34,160 nucleotides of DNA. It comes from Myxococcaceae bacterium. GTDB lineage: Bacteria; Myxococcota; Myxococcia; Myxococcales; Myxococcaceae. The notes under the pieces are model-generated. The model ran no database searches. It was given only the letters and a program-made list of their open reading frames with translations, and was not told the DNA's origin. Below are positions 16,745 to 25,815 of this stretch, in pieces (the first letter of the stretch is position 1; every line of letters starts with the position of its first letter). The translations under genes were made by a program, and so were the position numbers. Location of the stretch: positions 1-34,160 of the forward strand of contig JALOQF010000031.1 in NCBI GenBank assembly GCA_025459425.1, in the 5' to 3' direction.

Positions 16745-16767
16745 CCTTCGGTCGAGGTGACCGAAGG
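16745..16767 (-). terminator. Hairpin just downstream of the Sel1-repeat gene
   Basis: A perfect 9-bp inverted repeat (CCTTCGGTC / GACCGAAGG) with a five-base loop lies 9 bases past the stop of the minus-strand Sel1 gene. No T-tract follows, so it may be a weak terminator or an RNA 3'-end stabiliser. Confidence 0.45.
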
Positions 16768-16775
16768 GCGCTCCC

Positions 16776-17510
16776 TCACTCTTCCGGTGGAAGGTCGCGC
16801 TCGCCGCAGCCTTCACTGTCGCCCAGCTTGCACCCTCGCGCGAAGGCCTTCTCGGCGGTGCGCACGTCGTTCTTCTTCCGCAGCGCCCGGCCGAGGTTCG
16901 TACACGCGGCGCCGTTGCCCGCCTTGCACGCCTTCGCCCACAGCGTCATCGCGCCCTCGAGCGACGTGGCCGCCGTCACGTTCCCCAGTTGGTTGCAGCC
17001 CGAGGCCGAGCCGCCATCACACGCGCGCTTGAAGAGCGTCGCCGCCTTCTCGAGGTTCTTCGCGCCGAGCTCACCCTGGGCGTGCATGGACCCGAGGGAG
17101 CCGCACGAGAACGCATCACCCGCCTCGCACGCCTTCTCGAACAGCGCCGCCGCGCGCTTCACGTCCCGCGCGACGCCCTCTCCGTCCCACAAGAACGTCG
17201 CGAGGTTCGAGCAGCCGAGCGGCTCGTTCGCGGCGCACGCCTTCTCGAAGAGCGCGAGGGCGTTCTTCACCACGGCTGGGTCCCGGCTCGTCTCGACGAG
17301 GCGAAAGCCCAGCTTCGCGCAGCCCTTCGCCAGCTTCGCCTCGCAGGCCACCCGGTACCGCGCGAGTCCTTCCTCGCGGCAGGCCGGTTCCTTCACCAGC
17401 GCGTCGCCCGACGTGACGCAGGCGTCGGCCGTCTTCGGCGTACAGCCGCCTTCCTTCGCCGCGGGGCAGGGAGAGGCGCCGACGACGAAGGCGGCGACGA
17501 GGCCCAGCAT
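16776..17510 (-). CDS. Secreted Sel1-repeat (Hcp-like) protein
   Basis: A 244-residue exported protein: signal peptide at residues 1-18 (MLGLVAAFVVGASPCPAA), then about five Sel1-like helical repeats of roughly 36 residues (CSNLATFLWDGEGVARD, ALFEKACEAGDAFSCGSLG, LFKRACDGGSASGCNQLG, LWAKACKAGNGAACTNLG, AFARGCKLGDSEGCG). The regularly spaced Cys pairs, one pair per repeat, are the pattern of Helicobacter cysteine-rich proteins, where they form disulfides in the periplasm. Its ATG overlaps the stop of the OmpA gene as ATGA, so the two are translated together and the protein probably works next to the OmpA protein in the periplasm. Partner-binding scaffold is the likely role; no enzyme motif is seen. 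Confidence 0.88.
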   Translation of the reverse strand: MLGLVAAFVVGASPCPAAKEGGCTPKTADACVTSGDALVKEPACREEGLARYRVACEAKLAKGCAKLGFRLVETSRDPAVVKNALALFEKACAANEPLGCSNLATFLWDGEGVARDVKRAAALFEKACEAGDAFSCGSLGSMHAQGELGAKNLEKAATLFKRACDGGSASGCNQLGNVTAATSLEGAMTLWAKACKAGNGAACTNLGRALRKKNDVRTAEKAFARGCKLGDSEGCGERDLPPEE

Positions 17511-19303
17511 CAGTTCTCCACCACGAACTCGACGCGCCGGTTGTTCTCGCGGCCCTTGTCGGTGGCGTTGGTGTCGGCCGGCTTGTCGGGCCCGAAGCCC
17601 TGAGCCGAGAGGCGCTCGGCGTCGACGCCCTTGCCCGCGAGGAACTTCTTCACCGCGTCGGCCCGGTCCTGCGACAGCTTGAGGTTCAGCTCGCGCTTGC
17701 CCTTGTCGTCGGTGTGGCCCTCGACGCGCACCTTGCGAATCTCGGGGTGCGCCGCCAGCACGTTCGCCACCTGCGTCAGGAGCGGCCACGACTTCGGCAG
17801 GATGGTGGACTTGCCGGTGGCGAAGAACACCTTCTCGAGAATGACGAGCTTCTCGGCGGTGATGATGACGAGCTGCTTCACCTTCTTCGGGCAGCCCTGG
17901 TTGTCCTTCTCGCCCTTCTCGGTGGGGCAGTTGTCGAAGCGGTCGACCACCTCGTCGCCGTCGCCGTCCTTGTCTGGGCAGCCCTTCAGCTCGGCGATAC
18001 CCTTCTCGGCCGGGCACACGTCGACGTCGTCTTCGAGGCCGTCACCATCGGCGTCGCGCACCGGGCAGCCCTTGCGCTCGACGGGGCCCTTCTCCTTCAC
18101 GCAGGCGTCGTCGCCGTCGAGCACCCCGTCGCCGTCGGTGTCAGGCGGCGGGCAGCCCTTGAAGGCCGACTCGCCGGGCACCTTGACGCACGCGTCGACG
18201 AGGTCGAACACGCCGTCACCGTCGGTGTCGCTGTCGGGGCAGCCCTTGCGCGCCGACACGCCCTTCTTCTCGGGGCACGCGTCGACGCCGTTCTTCACGC
18301 CGTCGCGGTCGCGGTCGAGGTCGGGGCAGTCGGCCAGCGCGTAGGGCTCCGTCTCGACGCACACCGGCTTCGGGGCCGCCTTCTCGGCGAACGACGGCGA
18401 CCAGGAGACGCCCAGCATCGCGCGGAAGGCCGGGGTGCCGGGCGTACGGCCGAAGCCGGGGCCACCGAGGGCGAACACCTCGAGCTGGTCGTCTTCGAGG
18501 AAGCTGGCGCGTACGCCGGCGAGCAGCTCGGCGCTGGCGCCGGTGCGGGTGAAGGGCACCAGCCCGCGCAGGCCGAGCTCGCCGCGAATGAAGTGGAGCT
18601 GCCGGGTGGTGGAGGCGACGACGCCGTACGTGAACTGACTGCCCACCTCGTCCGAGACCGACGCGCTCGTCGGTGACAGCACCGCCTGGCCACGCACCGT
18701 CGCGCCGAGCTCAGCGCCGACGCGCACCGGCCCGAAGGAATAGCCGGCGCCCAGCCGCGGAATGAAGGCGAGGCCGAGCCCCGGGTCGCGGGTCAGCGCC
18801 TGCGCCGTGCCGAGCGGGAAGGTGACGCCGAGGGTGAGGCCGAGGTCGAGCGGCTGCTTCCGGTCCTGTCGGAGGAAGGCCACCCGGCCCTGCAGCAGCG
18901 GCGCGCCGAGGCCCGCCGCCGAGACGGCCGACACGCCGAGGGTCGTCAGGTCGTCGCCCCGCTGGAACGCCACCACCGGCAGCTGCAGCCCCACCTCGAG
19001 CCAGTCGAAGATGCCGTACGCGGCCACGAGGTGCGCGGTGACGCGGTTGCCGACGAGGGCGCCGGAGCGCATGCCGTTCACCGTGAAGACGAGCGGGTCG
19101 TGCGCGTAGTGGCCCGCGAGCGACAGCCGCAGCCGCTTCGCGTCGAGCAGGTCGGCCGAGCCCATCGTCATCGTCTCGCGCGCGCCGGGGTTGAAGGTGA
19201 AGCGCTCGAGCTCGAAGCCCGGAATCGGCATCGGTTGCGCCGCCCCGAGGCCAGCGGTGAACAGGGCCAGCATGCAGCTGGAGCGGATGATTCGCGTCGT
19301 CAT
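17510..19303 (-). CDS. OmpA-family outer-membrane protein with thrombospondin type 3 repeats
   Basis: A 597-residue envelope protein. A signal peptide (about 1-22) leads to a beta-rich N-terminal region (about 25-315) that looks like an outer-membrane barrel (HYAHDPLVF, VAAYGIFDWLEVGLQLPV, GLTLGVTFPLG). Next come five Ca-binding thrombospondin type 3 repeats (DLDRDRDGV, DSDTDGDGV, PDTDGDGV, RDADGDGL, DKDGDGDEV), each followed by a Cys-Pro segment. The C-terminal about 120 residues are an OmpA peptidoglycan-binding domain (VRVEGHTDDKG, LSQDRADAVKKFL, RENNRRVEFVV), including the Asp and Arg that bind diaminopimelate. It should tie the outer membrane to the wall. A GGGAG ribosome site five bases before the ATG supports the start. 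It is the first gene of a two-gene operon. Confidence 0.95.
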   Translation of the reverse strand: MTTRIIRSSCMLALFTAGLGAAQPMPIPGFELERFTFNPGARETMTMGSADLLDAKRLRLSLAGHYAHDPLVFTVNGMRSGALVGNRVTAHLVAAYGIFDWLEVGLQLPVVAFQRGDDLTTLGVSAVSAAGLGAPLLQGRVAFLRQDRKQPLDLGLTLGVTFPLGTAQALTRDPGLGLAFIPRLGAGYSFGPVRVGAELGATVRGQAVLSPTSASVSDEVGSQFTYGVVASTTRQLHFIRGELGLRGLVPFTRTGASAELLAGVRASFLEDDQLEVFALGGPGFGRTPGTPAFRAMLGVSWSPSFAEKAAPKPVCVETEPYALADCPDLDRDRDGVKNGVDACPEKKGVSARKGCPDSDTDGDGVFDLVDACVKVPGESAFKGCPPPDTDGDGVLDGDDACVKEKGPVERKGCPVRDADGDGLEDDVDVCPAEKGIAELKGCPDKDGDGDEVVDRFDNCPTEKGEKDNQGCPKKVKQLVIITAEKLVILEKVFFATGKSTILPKSWPLLTQVANVLAAHPEIRKVRVEGHTDDKGKRELNLKLSQDRADAVKKFLAGKGVDAERLSAQGFGPDKPADTNATDKGRENNRRVEFVVEN

Positions 19304-19410
19304 GAAGTCTCCCAGACAGCGGCTTCTACCCGGCCTCGGCGCCGACGGCGACCGGTGATCAGCGGTGACTGCGCTGGCAGCGGCCTCGGGTTCCGGCCAG
19401 ACTTTCCGAC

Positions 19411-21201
19411 ATGCTGGGTTCGTTGCTCGCAGTGGCGCTCGCGCAGGCGCCGGTGGTGTTGCCGGCGGGCGCGCCAGTTTCGTTCTCGGCGGCCTCGGTG
19501 CCCTGGCCGATTCTGGCCGACGCGGGCTTCGCGGCGGCGCACGACGGGCTCGGCTTCAGGCTGGTGTGGGTCGACGCGAGGCGCGTGCTGGGCGACGGCA
19601 CGCAGGCCGAGGTGTGGTCGGCCCGCCCCGACGGGGCCGAAGCGGCGATGCTCTTCGAGACGAACATGGGCGAGGGCGTGTCGAACCTCCAGCTCGTCGG
19701 ACTCGGTGACGGTGGTGTCGTGGTGGGCACCGAGGTTCGCTCCGTCGGAAATGCGGTGGTGCAGTTTCGGGTCAGAAGCGGTGGGCTCTCGTCGGTGGTG
19801 GCGCCCGCGGTGCAGCCGAACAGCACGGCGCTCGTTCGACTCGCCGACGGGGGGCTCACCGGCGCGTGGCTGACCGACGCAGGGGTCACCTTCAGGTCTG
19901 GGCCACTGCCGAGCCTTCCGGTCACGAGTTCCCAGGCCGGCACCTTCAGAGACGGGCCCGCGTTGGGAGGGCAGGGCGCGGCCGCTGTCTGGGCTGCGAA
20001 CAGCGTGGGAGTGACTTTTCGCCGGGGAACCGTCGGTTCTTCGTCAACGAACGGCACCGTCCTGGGGCAGGTCATCGCAGTCACGGACGGCCCTCCACCG
20101 GTGCCGCCGGCGACGCTCATCGTGAACAACATGGGCCTGTACAACGACGACTGGCCCACCATGGTGCTCCGCACCAACGTCAGTCTGCTTCCACGACCGG
20201 TGGCGGCGCTCGTGGGAGACCGCGTCGTCGTGCTGTACCGCACCGTCTCGACGCCGCTCAGGGACTTCAGCATCTCCATCGACCCGGCGCGCATGAACTC
20301 GCTCGTCGAAGGGGAAGCGACGCCAGTGCACCCGCGGCTGCTCGCAGGCGCTCGCGACGGAGGCCTCGCGGTCGAGTGGGGCCCGATGCTCGGGTTTCGT
20401 TCGTACCCGATCACCCTCGACGCGATGGGCGGCCCGACGTTCGGAGCCCCGCTTCGGCTCCCACCCCAGCCAGCGCCGCAGCGGCGGCCGTCGGTGGTGT
20501 GGGGCGGTGGGCGCTTCTTCGTCGCCTGGGACCAATTCACGCTGACCTCGTCCTGGCAGGCCTTCGTGTCGTCCATCGACCCGCTCGGCGTGGCTGGCAG
20601 CGTGTCTGCCGTCGGCCCGTTGGGCGGGCCGCCGAACGACCCCCAGCTCGTGCAGAACCCTGCTGGAGGCGTCGAGCTCTTCTCGATTGGCACGCCGGGC
20701 AGTCGCCGTGGCGTGGCGCTCGTGAACGGCACCGTGGACATCCAGCCGGCGAACCCCACCGCGGATGACACCTCGGGCGGCGTGGTCGTCGGGCAGAACA
20801 CCACGCTCGCCTGGAGCCGCACGGCGCTCACCGTTGGTGGCGTCGACCAGATGCTCATCGGGCCGCCACCCACGTGCGTGAGCCGCGTCGGCGGTGAGTT
20901 TCGCTACTTCTCACGGGGGTCCACTGGCGACCTCGTGCTCGTGGTCATCCCCGACGTGGCCATCTCGCCGATGCGCACCGAGGTGGCTGCCGCGTCGGTC
21001 GCCCCAACGCCAGGCCCCATCTGCACCAGCGCGCGCAGTCTCCCAGATGGGGGTTCCGTCACGGCCGGGGTGTGGGGCAATGCCCAGGTGACGTCGTTGG
21101 TGGTCCGCGAAGGTCAGGGCCCTCTCTCAGTGGTGCAGCTTCCCGGGGTGTCGACCGTCGAGCCGCCCCGGGTGGTGCCCTTCGCGGGGGCTGGTTGGTG
21201 A
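19411..21201 (+). CDS. MYXO-CTERM surface protein, N-terminal part (frame broken)
   Basis: A 596-residue open frame with a signal peptide (MLGSLLAVALAQAPV) and a long beta-rich body with recurring GDGGVVVG, LVRLADGGLTGAW and VWGGGRFFVAWDQ-like strands, as in repeat-propeller surface proteins of myxobacteria. No catalytic motif is seen. The frame ends at TGA 21199-21201 in the middle of a domain. The coding signal continues at once in the -1 frame through 21782, with the junction in the five-G run at 21186-21190. One additional G would restore a continuous protein of about 789 residues ending in a MYXO-CTERM signal. The break is either a true mutation, a sequencing error in a G run, or a rarely used -1 slip. 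It diverges from the OmpA operon (107-bp gap). Confidence 0.8.
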   Translation: MLGSLLAVALAQAPVVLPAGAPVSFSAASVPWPILADAGFAAAHDGLGFRLVWVDARRVLGDGTQAEVWSARPDGAEAAMLFETNMGEGVSNLQLVGLGDGGVVVGTEVRSVGNAVVQFRVRSGGLSSVVAPAVQPNSTALVRLADGGLTGAWLTDAGVTFRSGPLPSLPVTSSQAGTFRDGPALGGQGAAAVWAANSVGVTFRRGTVGSSSTNGTVLGQVIAVTDGPPPVPPATLIVNNMGLYNDDWPTMVLRTNVSLLPRPVAALVGDRVVVLYRTVSTPLRDFSISIDPARMNSLVEGEATPVHPRLLAGARDGGLAVEWGPMLGFRSYPITLDAMGGPTFGAPLRLPPQPAPQRRPSVVWGGGRFFVAWDQFTLTSSWQAFVSSIDPLGVAGSVSAVGPLGGPPNDPQLVQNPAGGVELFSIGTPGSRRGVALVNGTVDIQPANPTADDTSGGVVVGQNTTLAWSRTALTVGGVDQMLIGPPPTCVSRVGGEFRYFSRGSTGDLVLVVIPDVAISPMRTEVAAASVAPTPGPICTSARSLPDGGSVTAGVWGNAQVTSLVVREGQGPLSVVQLPGVSTVEPPRVVPFAGAGW

Positions 21202-21782
21202 CGGGGCAGACCCGCCAGCAGCCGCTCGCGTGGCTGTGCACCGACCAGGGCGTCTGCGACCCGGTCATGCTCTCGTCGATGTCGATTGAGGTGGGCCACG
21301 TCGTGGTCGCCGCCGCTCCCGACGAGCGGACCGCGGCCATCGTGTGGCGCGAGTACGACGGCACGAAGACGGGCATTCGCGCACGGGTGGTGGCAGACAG
21401 TAGGCCCATCCCTCCGCCGATGCGCGACGGCGGCACCGATGGCGGCGGCGCTCTCGACGCAGGTTCTCCGGACAGCGGTGCTCCCGAGCCAGATGGCGGT
21501 CTTCCCGACGGCGGCCTCCGCGATGCCGGGCTCGAGGACGGTGGAGCCGATGGCGGTCGAGATGCGGGGCTTCCAGTCGACGCGGGGCTCGACGATGCCG
21601 GCTTCGAAGAGGACGGCGGAATGCGTGGGCCAGACGCAGGACGCGTCACTCTGGATTCAGATGCCGGTCTTTCCCAGGTGGTCTTCGTCCCCACCGGCTG
21701 CGGCTGCGACCAGAGCAGCGCGGGCCTCGCCTCGCTCGTCGGGCTGCTGGTGCTCGTCACGCGGCGCGCGCGGCGGGGCTGA
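21186..21782 (+). pseudogene. MYXO-CTERM surface protein, C-terminal part
   Basis: Continuation of the preceding gene in the -1 frame (GGWLVTGQTRQQPLAWLCTD...). It completes a beta-rich repeat, then a linker rich in Asp/Gly/Ala (about 90 residues), and ends with VPTGCGCDQSSAGLASLVG, a hydrophobic stretch, and a terminal Arg cluster (TRRARRG). This tripartite tail is the MYXO-CTERM type of surface-sorting signal. In this class the protein is held in the membrane and processed at the Cys. Alone this fragment has no signal peptide and no plausible start, so it should be read as part of the upstream gene. Confidence 0.75.
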
Positions 21783-21791
21783 GGGCCAGCG

Positions 21792-24700
21792 CTACTCGAC
21801 GGCGCGGGTCTCTCCCGGCCTCAGCTCGACCACCGTGGGCGAGACGGTGCCGGTGCGCTCCTCGAGTTGAACCATCGAGAGCACGAAGACCGACCACGTC
21901 CCGGGCGGCAGGCCCTCGAAGCGCGTGGTGGTGGTGGTGGCCGTCACCACCGTCACCTTCCACTTCAAGCAGAGGTCGTCGGCGTCGCCCGTGTCGATGC
22001 CCTTCACCGGCTGAACGCCCACCGCTCCATTCGTGAGGACGACGTAGGCGACACCGATGGGTGGGTGCACTTCGATGACGCCGCCGCCCACTGTAGGACC
22101 CACGACCACCGGCGACGGTTTCTCCGTCGCGATGGCTGGCACGGCCCACTGGACGCCCAGGTAGCCCGGCGTGAGGGTCGCCGACGCGCAGAAGTCACCA
22201 GGCGTGAGGCCCGAAATCGAGAAGCGCCCCTCGGCGTCCGTCGTCGACGTTTCGTACACCGCGCCGAGGGCCGCGACGCGACGGCCGGCGATGGGTCGGC
22301 CGGGCGCGGCGAAGACCTGTCCTTCGACGCGCGCCCCCGCGGGCTCGAGCACCACCTCGAGCGCCCGCGTCAGGTCGCTCGCGCCGAGCGTCACCTCTTT
22401 CGGTGCGAAGGCCTTTCGGGACACCTTCACGCGGGTCTCGGCGCTCTTCAGCGGCGTCACCGCGCATTCCCCGACGTCGGTCGTCTCGCAGGCCTCGTGC
22501 TCGTCACCCTGCGTCGTGCTGACCCGCGCGCCATCCAGCGGGGCGCCGTCCAATTTTCGTACGCGCACGGTGAGTGACTGCGCTCGTTCGAGCTGCACCG
22601 TGCCGACGTCTGCCGAGGGGACGTTTCGTTTCACCTTGCGCTGCGCCGACAGGAAGCCCGGCGCGCTCGCCTGGACCACGTGGGTCTCGTCGTGGCCGTC
22701 GACCTCGAAGCGTCCATCGGCCGGCGTGAAGCGTGAGCCGTTGACGTCGAAGGCCGGCAGGGGCGCGCCTCGGTCGTCGACGACCCGCCCTGTGACGGTC
22801 CAGCGCGCGACGCGGCGCAGCTCGATGCGTGCCCGTTCTCCCTTCTTCAGGCTGGCGCGCGCGTCTTCGAAGCCCGTGGCCGTCACCTTCACCGGCATGG
22901 GTGACACCGGCATCGCCTTGAACACGAAGCGGCCGTCGCTCCCGGTGAGGGTGTCTCGGGGGAGGAAGCGCGCGGCTTCCTGGAACCGGCCCATGACGAC
23001 GTTCGCGACCAGCCGCACCATCAGCGTCTCGTCGTCCACCGGGTCGAACTCGAGCCGTGCGCCAGGGACCGGCGTGCCGCGGGCGTCGACGACGACGCCC
23101 GACACCTCGACCTCGGCCTCCACCTTCAGCTCGAGGCCGTCGCGCCGTTCGCCGGGTCGAAGGGCCAGGGCCTCGGACAGCACCGGCGCGCCGTCAGGGG
23201 GCAAGGCTGCGACGATCCATCGCCCGGCCCGAAGTCCCCGAAGGTCGAACCGGCCCGTCCTGTCACTGAAACCAGCCGCGACGTTGCCTTCTACGCCGAG
23301 GCGCAGCTCCTCGATATCGGCGGGAAAGGCGGCCACCGGCTGGGCGGAAAGGCCGCGACCCTGCGCGTCGACGACGCTTCCAGAGATCGACCCACCCGCG
23401 TCGAGCACCACGATGACCTCATCGGCCGCTGGCGCGGTGAGCGGTTGCTGATGACGTCGGTAGCCCTTCTGCTCGACGAGGAGCTGCGCGGTGCCGGGCG
23501 CGAGCTGGAGCGAGAAGTGCCCCGACACATCCGTCTTCGTGTCGAGGTCGACGTCGGCGCCTTTGGTCCAGACCTGCGCCCCGGCCACGGGGGAGCCGTC
23601 TGCGTCGAGGACCTGGCCGCGCACCGTGGCGTCGCACCGCACCGGGAGCCGAACCCGCTCGAGCCGTGGCGCGATGGTGAACGCCTCGGCGCCGCCGCTC
23701 GCGCAGCCAGGCACCTGCGCCGTGAGGTAGACCCGGTCGCCCACGGGCCGAGGGCGCAGCTCGAAGTGGCCTTCGGCCGTGGTGGCGAGCGCGTACACCT
23801 CCGGGTCGCCACCACGAACCTGCCCGACGCGCGGCGCGCCGTGCTCGTCGACCACCACGCCCCGCAGCGAGAGCCCTTCGACGAGCGCCAACTCGAGCCG
23901 GCGGGACGACAGGTGCCCCGGCACGATGGAAGCCGCGGCCACCAGCGTGCCCCGTCGCGCGCGCACGAACCGACTGGAGCCTCGCGAAAGCTCGAGCTGC
24001 ACTTCCCCCGTGCCGCTCGTCCGCTCGGCCGGGTCACCGTCGACCGACACCTCGGCCCCTTCGACGGGACGACCTTCGTGGGTCACGCGCACGTCGAGGA
24101 GAAACGGCGTCTCCAGGCGCAGCACCATCACGCCCGCCGTGGTGGCGTCGGCGAAGATGAGGGCCGCGGCGCGCCCCGGTGCGGCCACCAGCGCCCGGCC
24201 CGGTCCAGGCGGAAGGGCCATCGAGAAGCGACCTGCGCCATCGGTCGTCGCGCGGAACGGCCTGACGGGCGTCACGGGGAGGAAGACCACCGTGGCGCCG
24301 CTGACCGGGCCGTCGTCGTCGACCACCACGCCATCGATGGCAATCGTCGGGAGCACCTGCAGCGTGACGGGGGCTCCCCGCTGGAGCGGGGTGCGGTCGC
24401 CAGGTTGAACGGCCACCCGGCCGTCGGCGTGTTCGGCCCAGAGCAGCGCGGGGAGCGGTTCCGACAGGCCACAGAGCGTGAAGGTGCCATCGGCCCGACT
24501 GGTCGTACTGCGCGCGCCTTCGAGGCAGCCGAGCGCCGGGTCGTCGAGCAGCACCGCGCGACCCGTCGGACAGTCGCACCATCGGCACCCGCAGACCTTC
24601 GTGTCGTGCTCGAACAGCGCAGGGCCGGGCACCGACGCGGAGACCTGCATGTCGGGCACCGGGGTGTCTCCGTCGAGCACCACCCCGACGAGGCAGACGT

Positions 24701-24899
24701 CGGTGGAAGCGTCGGGCGGAGCTGCCGGGGTGAACGAAGGCCTCAACGAGCGGGGCGCGCTCAGCGGGGCGCGCACGAGGTCGGCCTCACGCAGGCGGCG
24801 GTGCTCTTCGCGGTCGCGCCAGAGGCGAAACACGAAGACGCCCACCACGATGAGCAGGGCCAGCAGGAGCAGCCCCAGCCACTTGAGCACGCGCTTCAC
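21792..24899 (-). CDS. Membrane-anchored protein of repeated carboxypeptidase-regulatory-like domains
   Basis: A 1035-residue protein starting at a GTG. One N-terminal membrane segment (WLGLLLLALLIVVGVFVFRLW) follows a short basic cytoplasmic end, so the remainder is periplasmic or surface exposed. The body consists of about nine to ten beta-sandwich modules of the CarboxypepD_reg-like / Cna-B-like kind, recognisable by repeated phrases such as GVVVDDDGPVSGATVVFLP, GRVVDDRGAPLPAFDVNG, ASGVVVDARGTPVPGARLEF and QVLDADGSPVAGAQVWTKG, each followed by a SDGRFVFKAMP-type turn. A Cys cluster (KVCGCRWCDCPTGRA) sits in the first module. No peptidase domain is present. A structural or adhesive role is inferred. 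It converges on the MYXO-CTERM gene (9-bp gap). Confidence 0.88.
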   Translation of the reverse strand: MKRVLKWLGLLLLALLIVVGVFVFRLWRDREEHRRLREADLVRAPLSAPRSLRPSFTPAAPPDASTDVCLVGVVLDGDTPVPDMQVSASVPGPALFEHDTKVCGCRWCDCPTGRAVLLDDPALGCLEGARSTTSRADGTFTLCGLSEPLPALLWAEHADGRVAVQPGDRTPLQRGAPVTLQVLPTIAIDGVVVDDDGPVSGATVVFLPVTPVRPFRATTDGAGRFSMALPPGPGRALVAAPGRAAALIFADATTAGVMVLRLETPFLLDVRVTHEGRPVEGAEVSVDGDPAERTSGTGEVQLELSRGSSRFVRARRGTLVAAASIVPGHLSSRRLELALVEGLSLRGVVVDEHGAPRVGQVRGGDPEVYALATTAEGHFELRPRPVGDRVYLTAQVPGCASGGAEAFTIAPRLERVRLPVRCDATVRGQVLDADGSPVAGAQVWTKGADVDLDTKTDVSGHFSLQLAPGTAQLLVEQKGYRRHQQPLTAPAADEVIVVLDAGGSISGSVVDAQGRGLSAQPVAAFPADIEELRLGVEGNVAAGFSDRTGRFDLRGLRAGRWIVAALPPDGAPVLSEALALRPGERRDGLELKVEAEVEVSGVVVDARGTPVPGARLEFDPVDDETLMVRLVANVVMGRFQEAARFLPRDTLTGSDGRFVFKAMPVSPMPVKVTATGFEDARASLKKGERARIELRRVARWTVTGRVVDDRGAPLPAFDVNGSRFTPADGRFEVDGHDETHVVQASAPGFLSAQRKVKRNVPSADVGTVQLERAQSLTVRVRKLDGAPLDGARVSTTQGDEHEACETTDVGECAVTPLKSAETRVKVSRKAFAPKEVTLGASDLTRALEVVLEPAGARVEGQVFAAPGRPIAGRRVAALGAVYETSTTDAEGRFSISGLTPGDFCASATLTPGYLGVQWAVPAIATEKPSPVVVGPTVGGGVIEVHPPIGVAYVVLTNGAVGVQPVKGIDTGDADDLCLKWKVTVVTATTTTTRFEGLPPGTWSVFVLSMVQLEERTGTVSPTVVELRPGETRAVE

Positions 24900-25143
24900 G
24901 CCCGTGACTCTCGCACGGGCGGGGTCGGCGAACGCGCTTCGCCGTCGAACGACGTGCCCGCCGACGTGCGGCCCGGCGGTGACGTGGCCTTTCGCTCTCG
25001 CAACAGCCCCACGGCACCGACCTCGTGCGCGCCCTGCGGGAGCGAATCGTCTTCGCGGCGCGAATCGGCTGCCTCACTCTGAATTACCGGCACGCGCCGG
25101 CGGACTGGGGCACAGTCGTCACCTCTCTTGCCTGGAGCCGTCA

Positions 25144-25752
25144 ATGCTTCGAGCCGTCCTCGCGTCGGTTTTTGCAGCGCTCATTGGGTGTAGTGCACCG
25201 ATGACGGCAGATGCTGGAGCGGGAGGCGGATCTGGTGGAGGGGGCGCCAGCGCCGGTGGATCCGCCGCTGGTGGATCCGCCGCCGGTGGATCCGCCGCTG
25301 GTGGGTCCGCGGGTGGAACGTCGAGCCCACTTCCCGACGGCGGGGCGGGCACCGTCACCGGCCCATCTTCGTTTCCAATCTCGGCAGCACGAACGGTGAC
25401 CGCTGCCAGCGGTAACCTCGTGCTCACCGCGCTCTACAACGAGCCGCCCGTCAGTTGTGCCACCTCGCCCACCCCGCCGTTCAGCATCGTTTCGGTGCGC
25501 GTGCGGAACGCGGATGGCGGCGTGGTGACGCCGGGCACGTGGGCGATCGACGGCGTGAACGTGAAGGTTTCGCGCGACGACTTCTTGTCGAGTGGTCAGG
25601 GGCCCGACGGTGGTGAGGCCCTGTCGGGCTCGGTAGTGATCACACGCCTGGAGCCGGGACGCTCGTCGGGGACCTTCACGGCAGCGGTGCAATTCTACAA
25701 CCTCACCTCGGGCTCCCTCTCTGGAACATGGGACGCCCCCGTGTGCCCCTGA
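25144..25752 (+). CDS. Small lipoprotein with Gly-Ser-Ala repeat linker
   Basis: A 202-residue exported protein. The lipoprotein signal is MLRAVLASVFAALIGCS, with lipid Cys16. Residues about 25-60 are a low-complexity linker containing the five-residue repeat GGSAA, coded by 15-bp tandem units. The C-terminal about 140 residues are a beta-rich domain with two Cys (PVSCATSP and the terminal APVCP) that could pair; no family was recognised. The upstream 244 bp, shared with the divergent regulatory-domain-repeat gene, hold no supported ORF. The ATG is the only start that places the lipobox correctly. Confidence 0.85.
   Translation: MLRAVLASVFAALIGCSAPMTADAGAGGGSGGGGASAGGSAAGGSAAGGSAAGGSAGGTSSPLPDGGAGTVTGPSSFPISAARTVTAASGNLVLTALYNEPPVSCATSPTPPFSIVSVRVRNADGGVVTPGTWAIDGVNVKVSRDDFLSSGQGPDGGEALSGSVVITRLEPGRSSGTFTAAVQFYNLTSGSLSGTWDAPVCP
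25255..25311. repeat. 15-bp tandem repeats in lipoprotein linker
   Basis: Three near-perfect units of GGTGGATCCGCCGCT plus a partial fourth, in frame, encoding GGSAA. Length can vary by slippage without frame loss. Confidence 0.85.
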
Positions 25753-25815
25753 GCCGCCGGCCGCGGGCCGCTGGCCGACTTGTGTGTCATTCACGCGATG
25801 CCGTAGGAGCACGAC

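Noticed and set aside
24900..25143. Small RNA or tRNA in the 244-bp divergent gap
   Set aside because: Only a short hairpin (CCCGTG/CACGGG) is present; no cloverleaf or conserved RNA features could be built.
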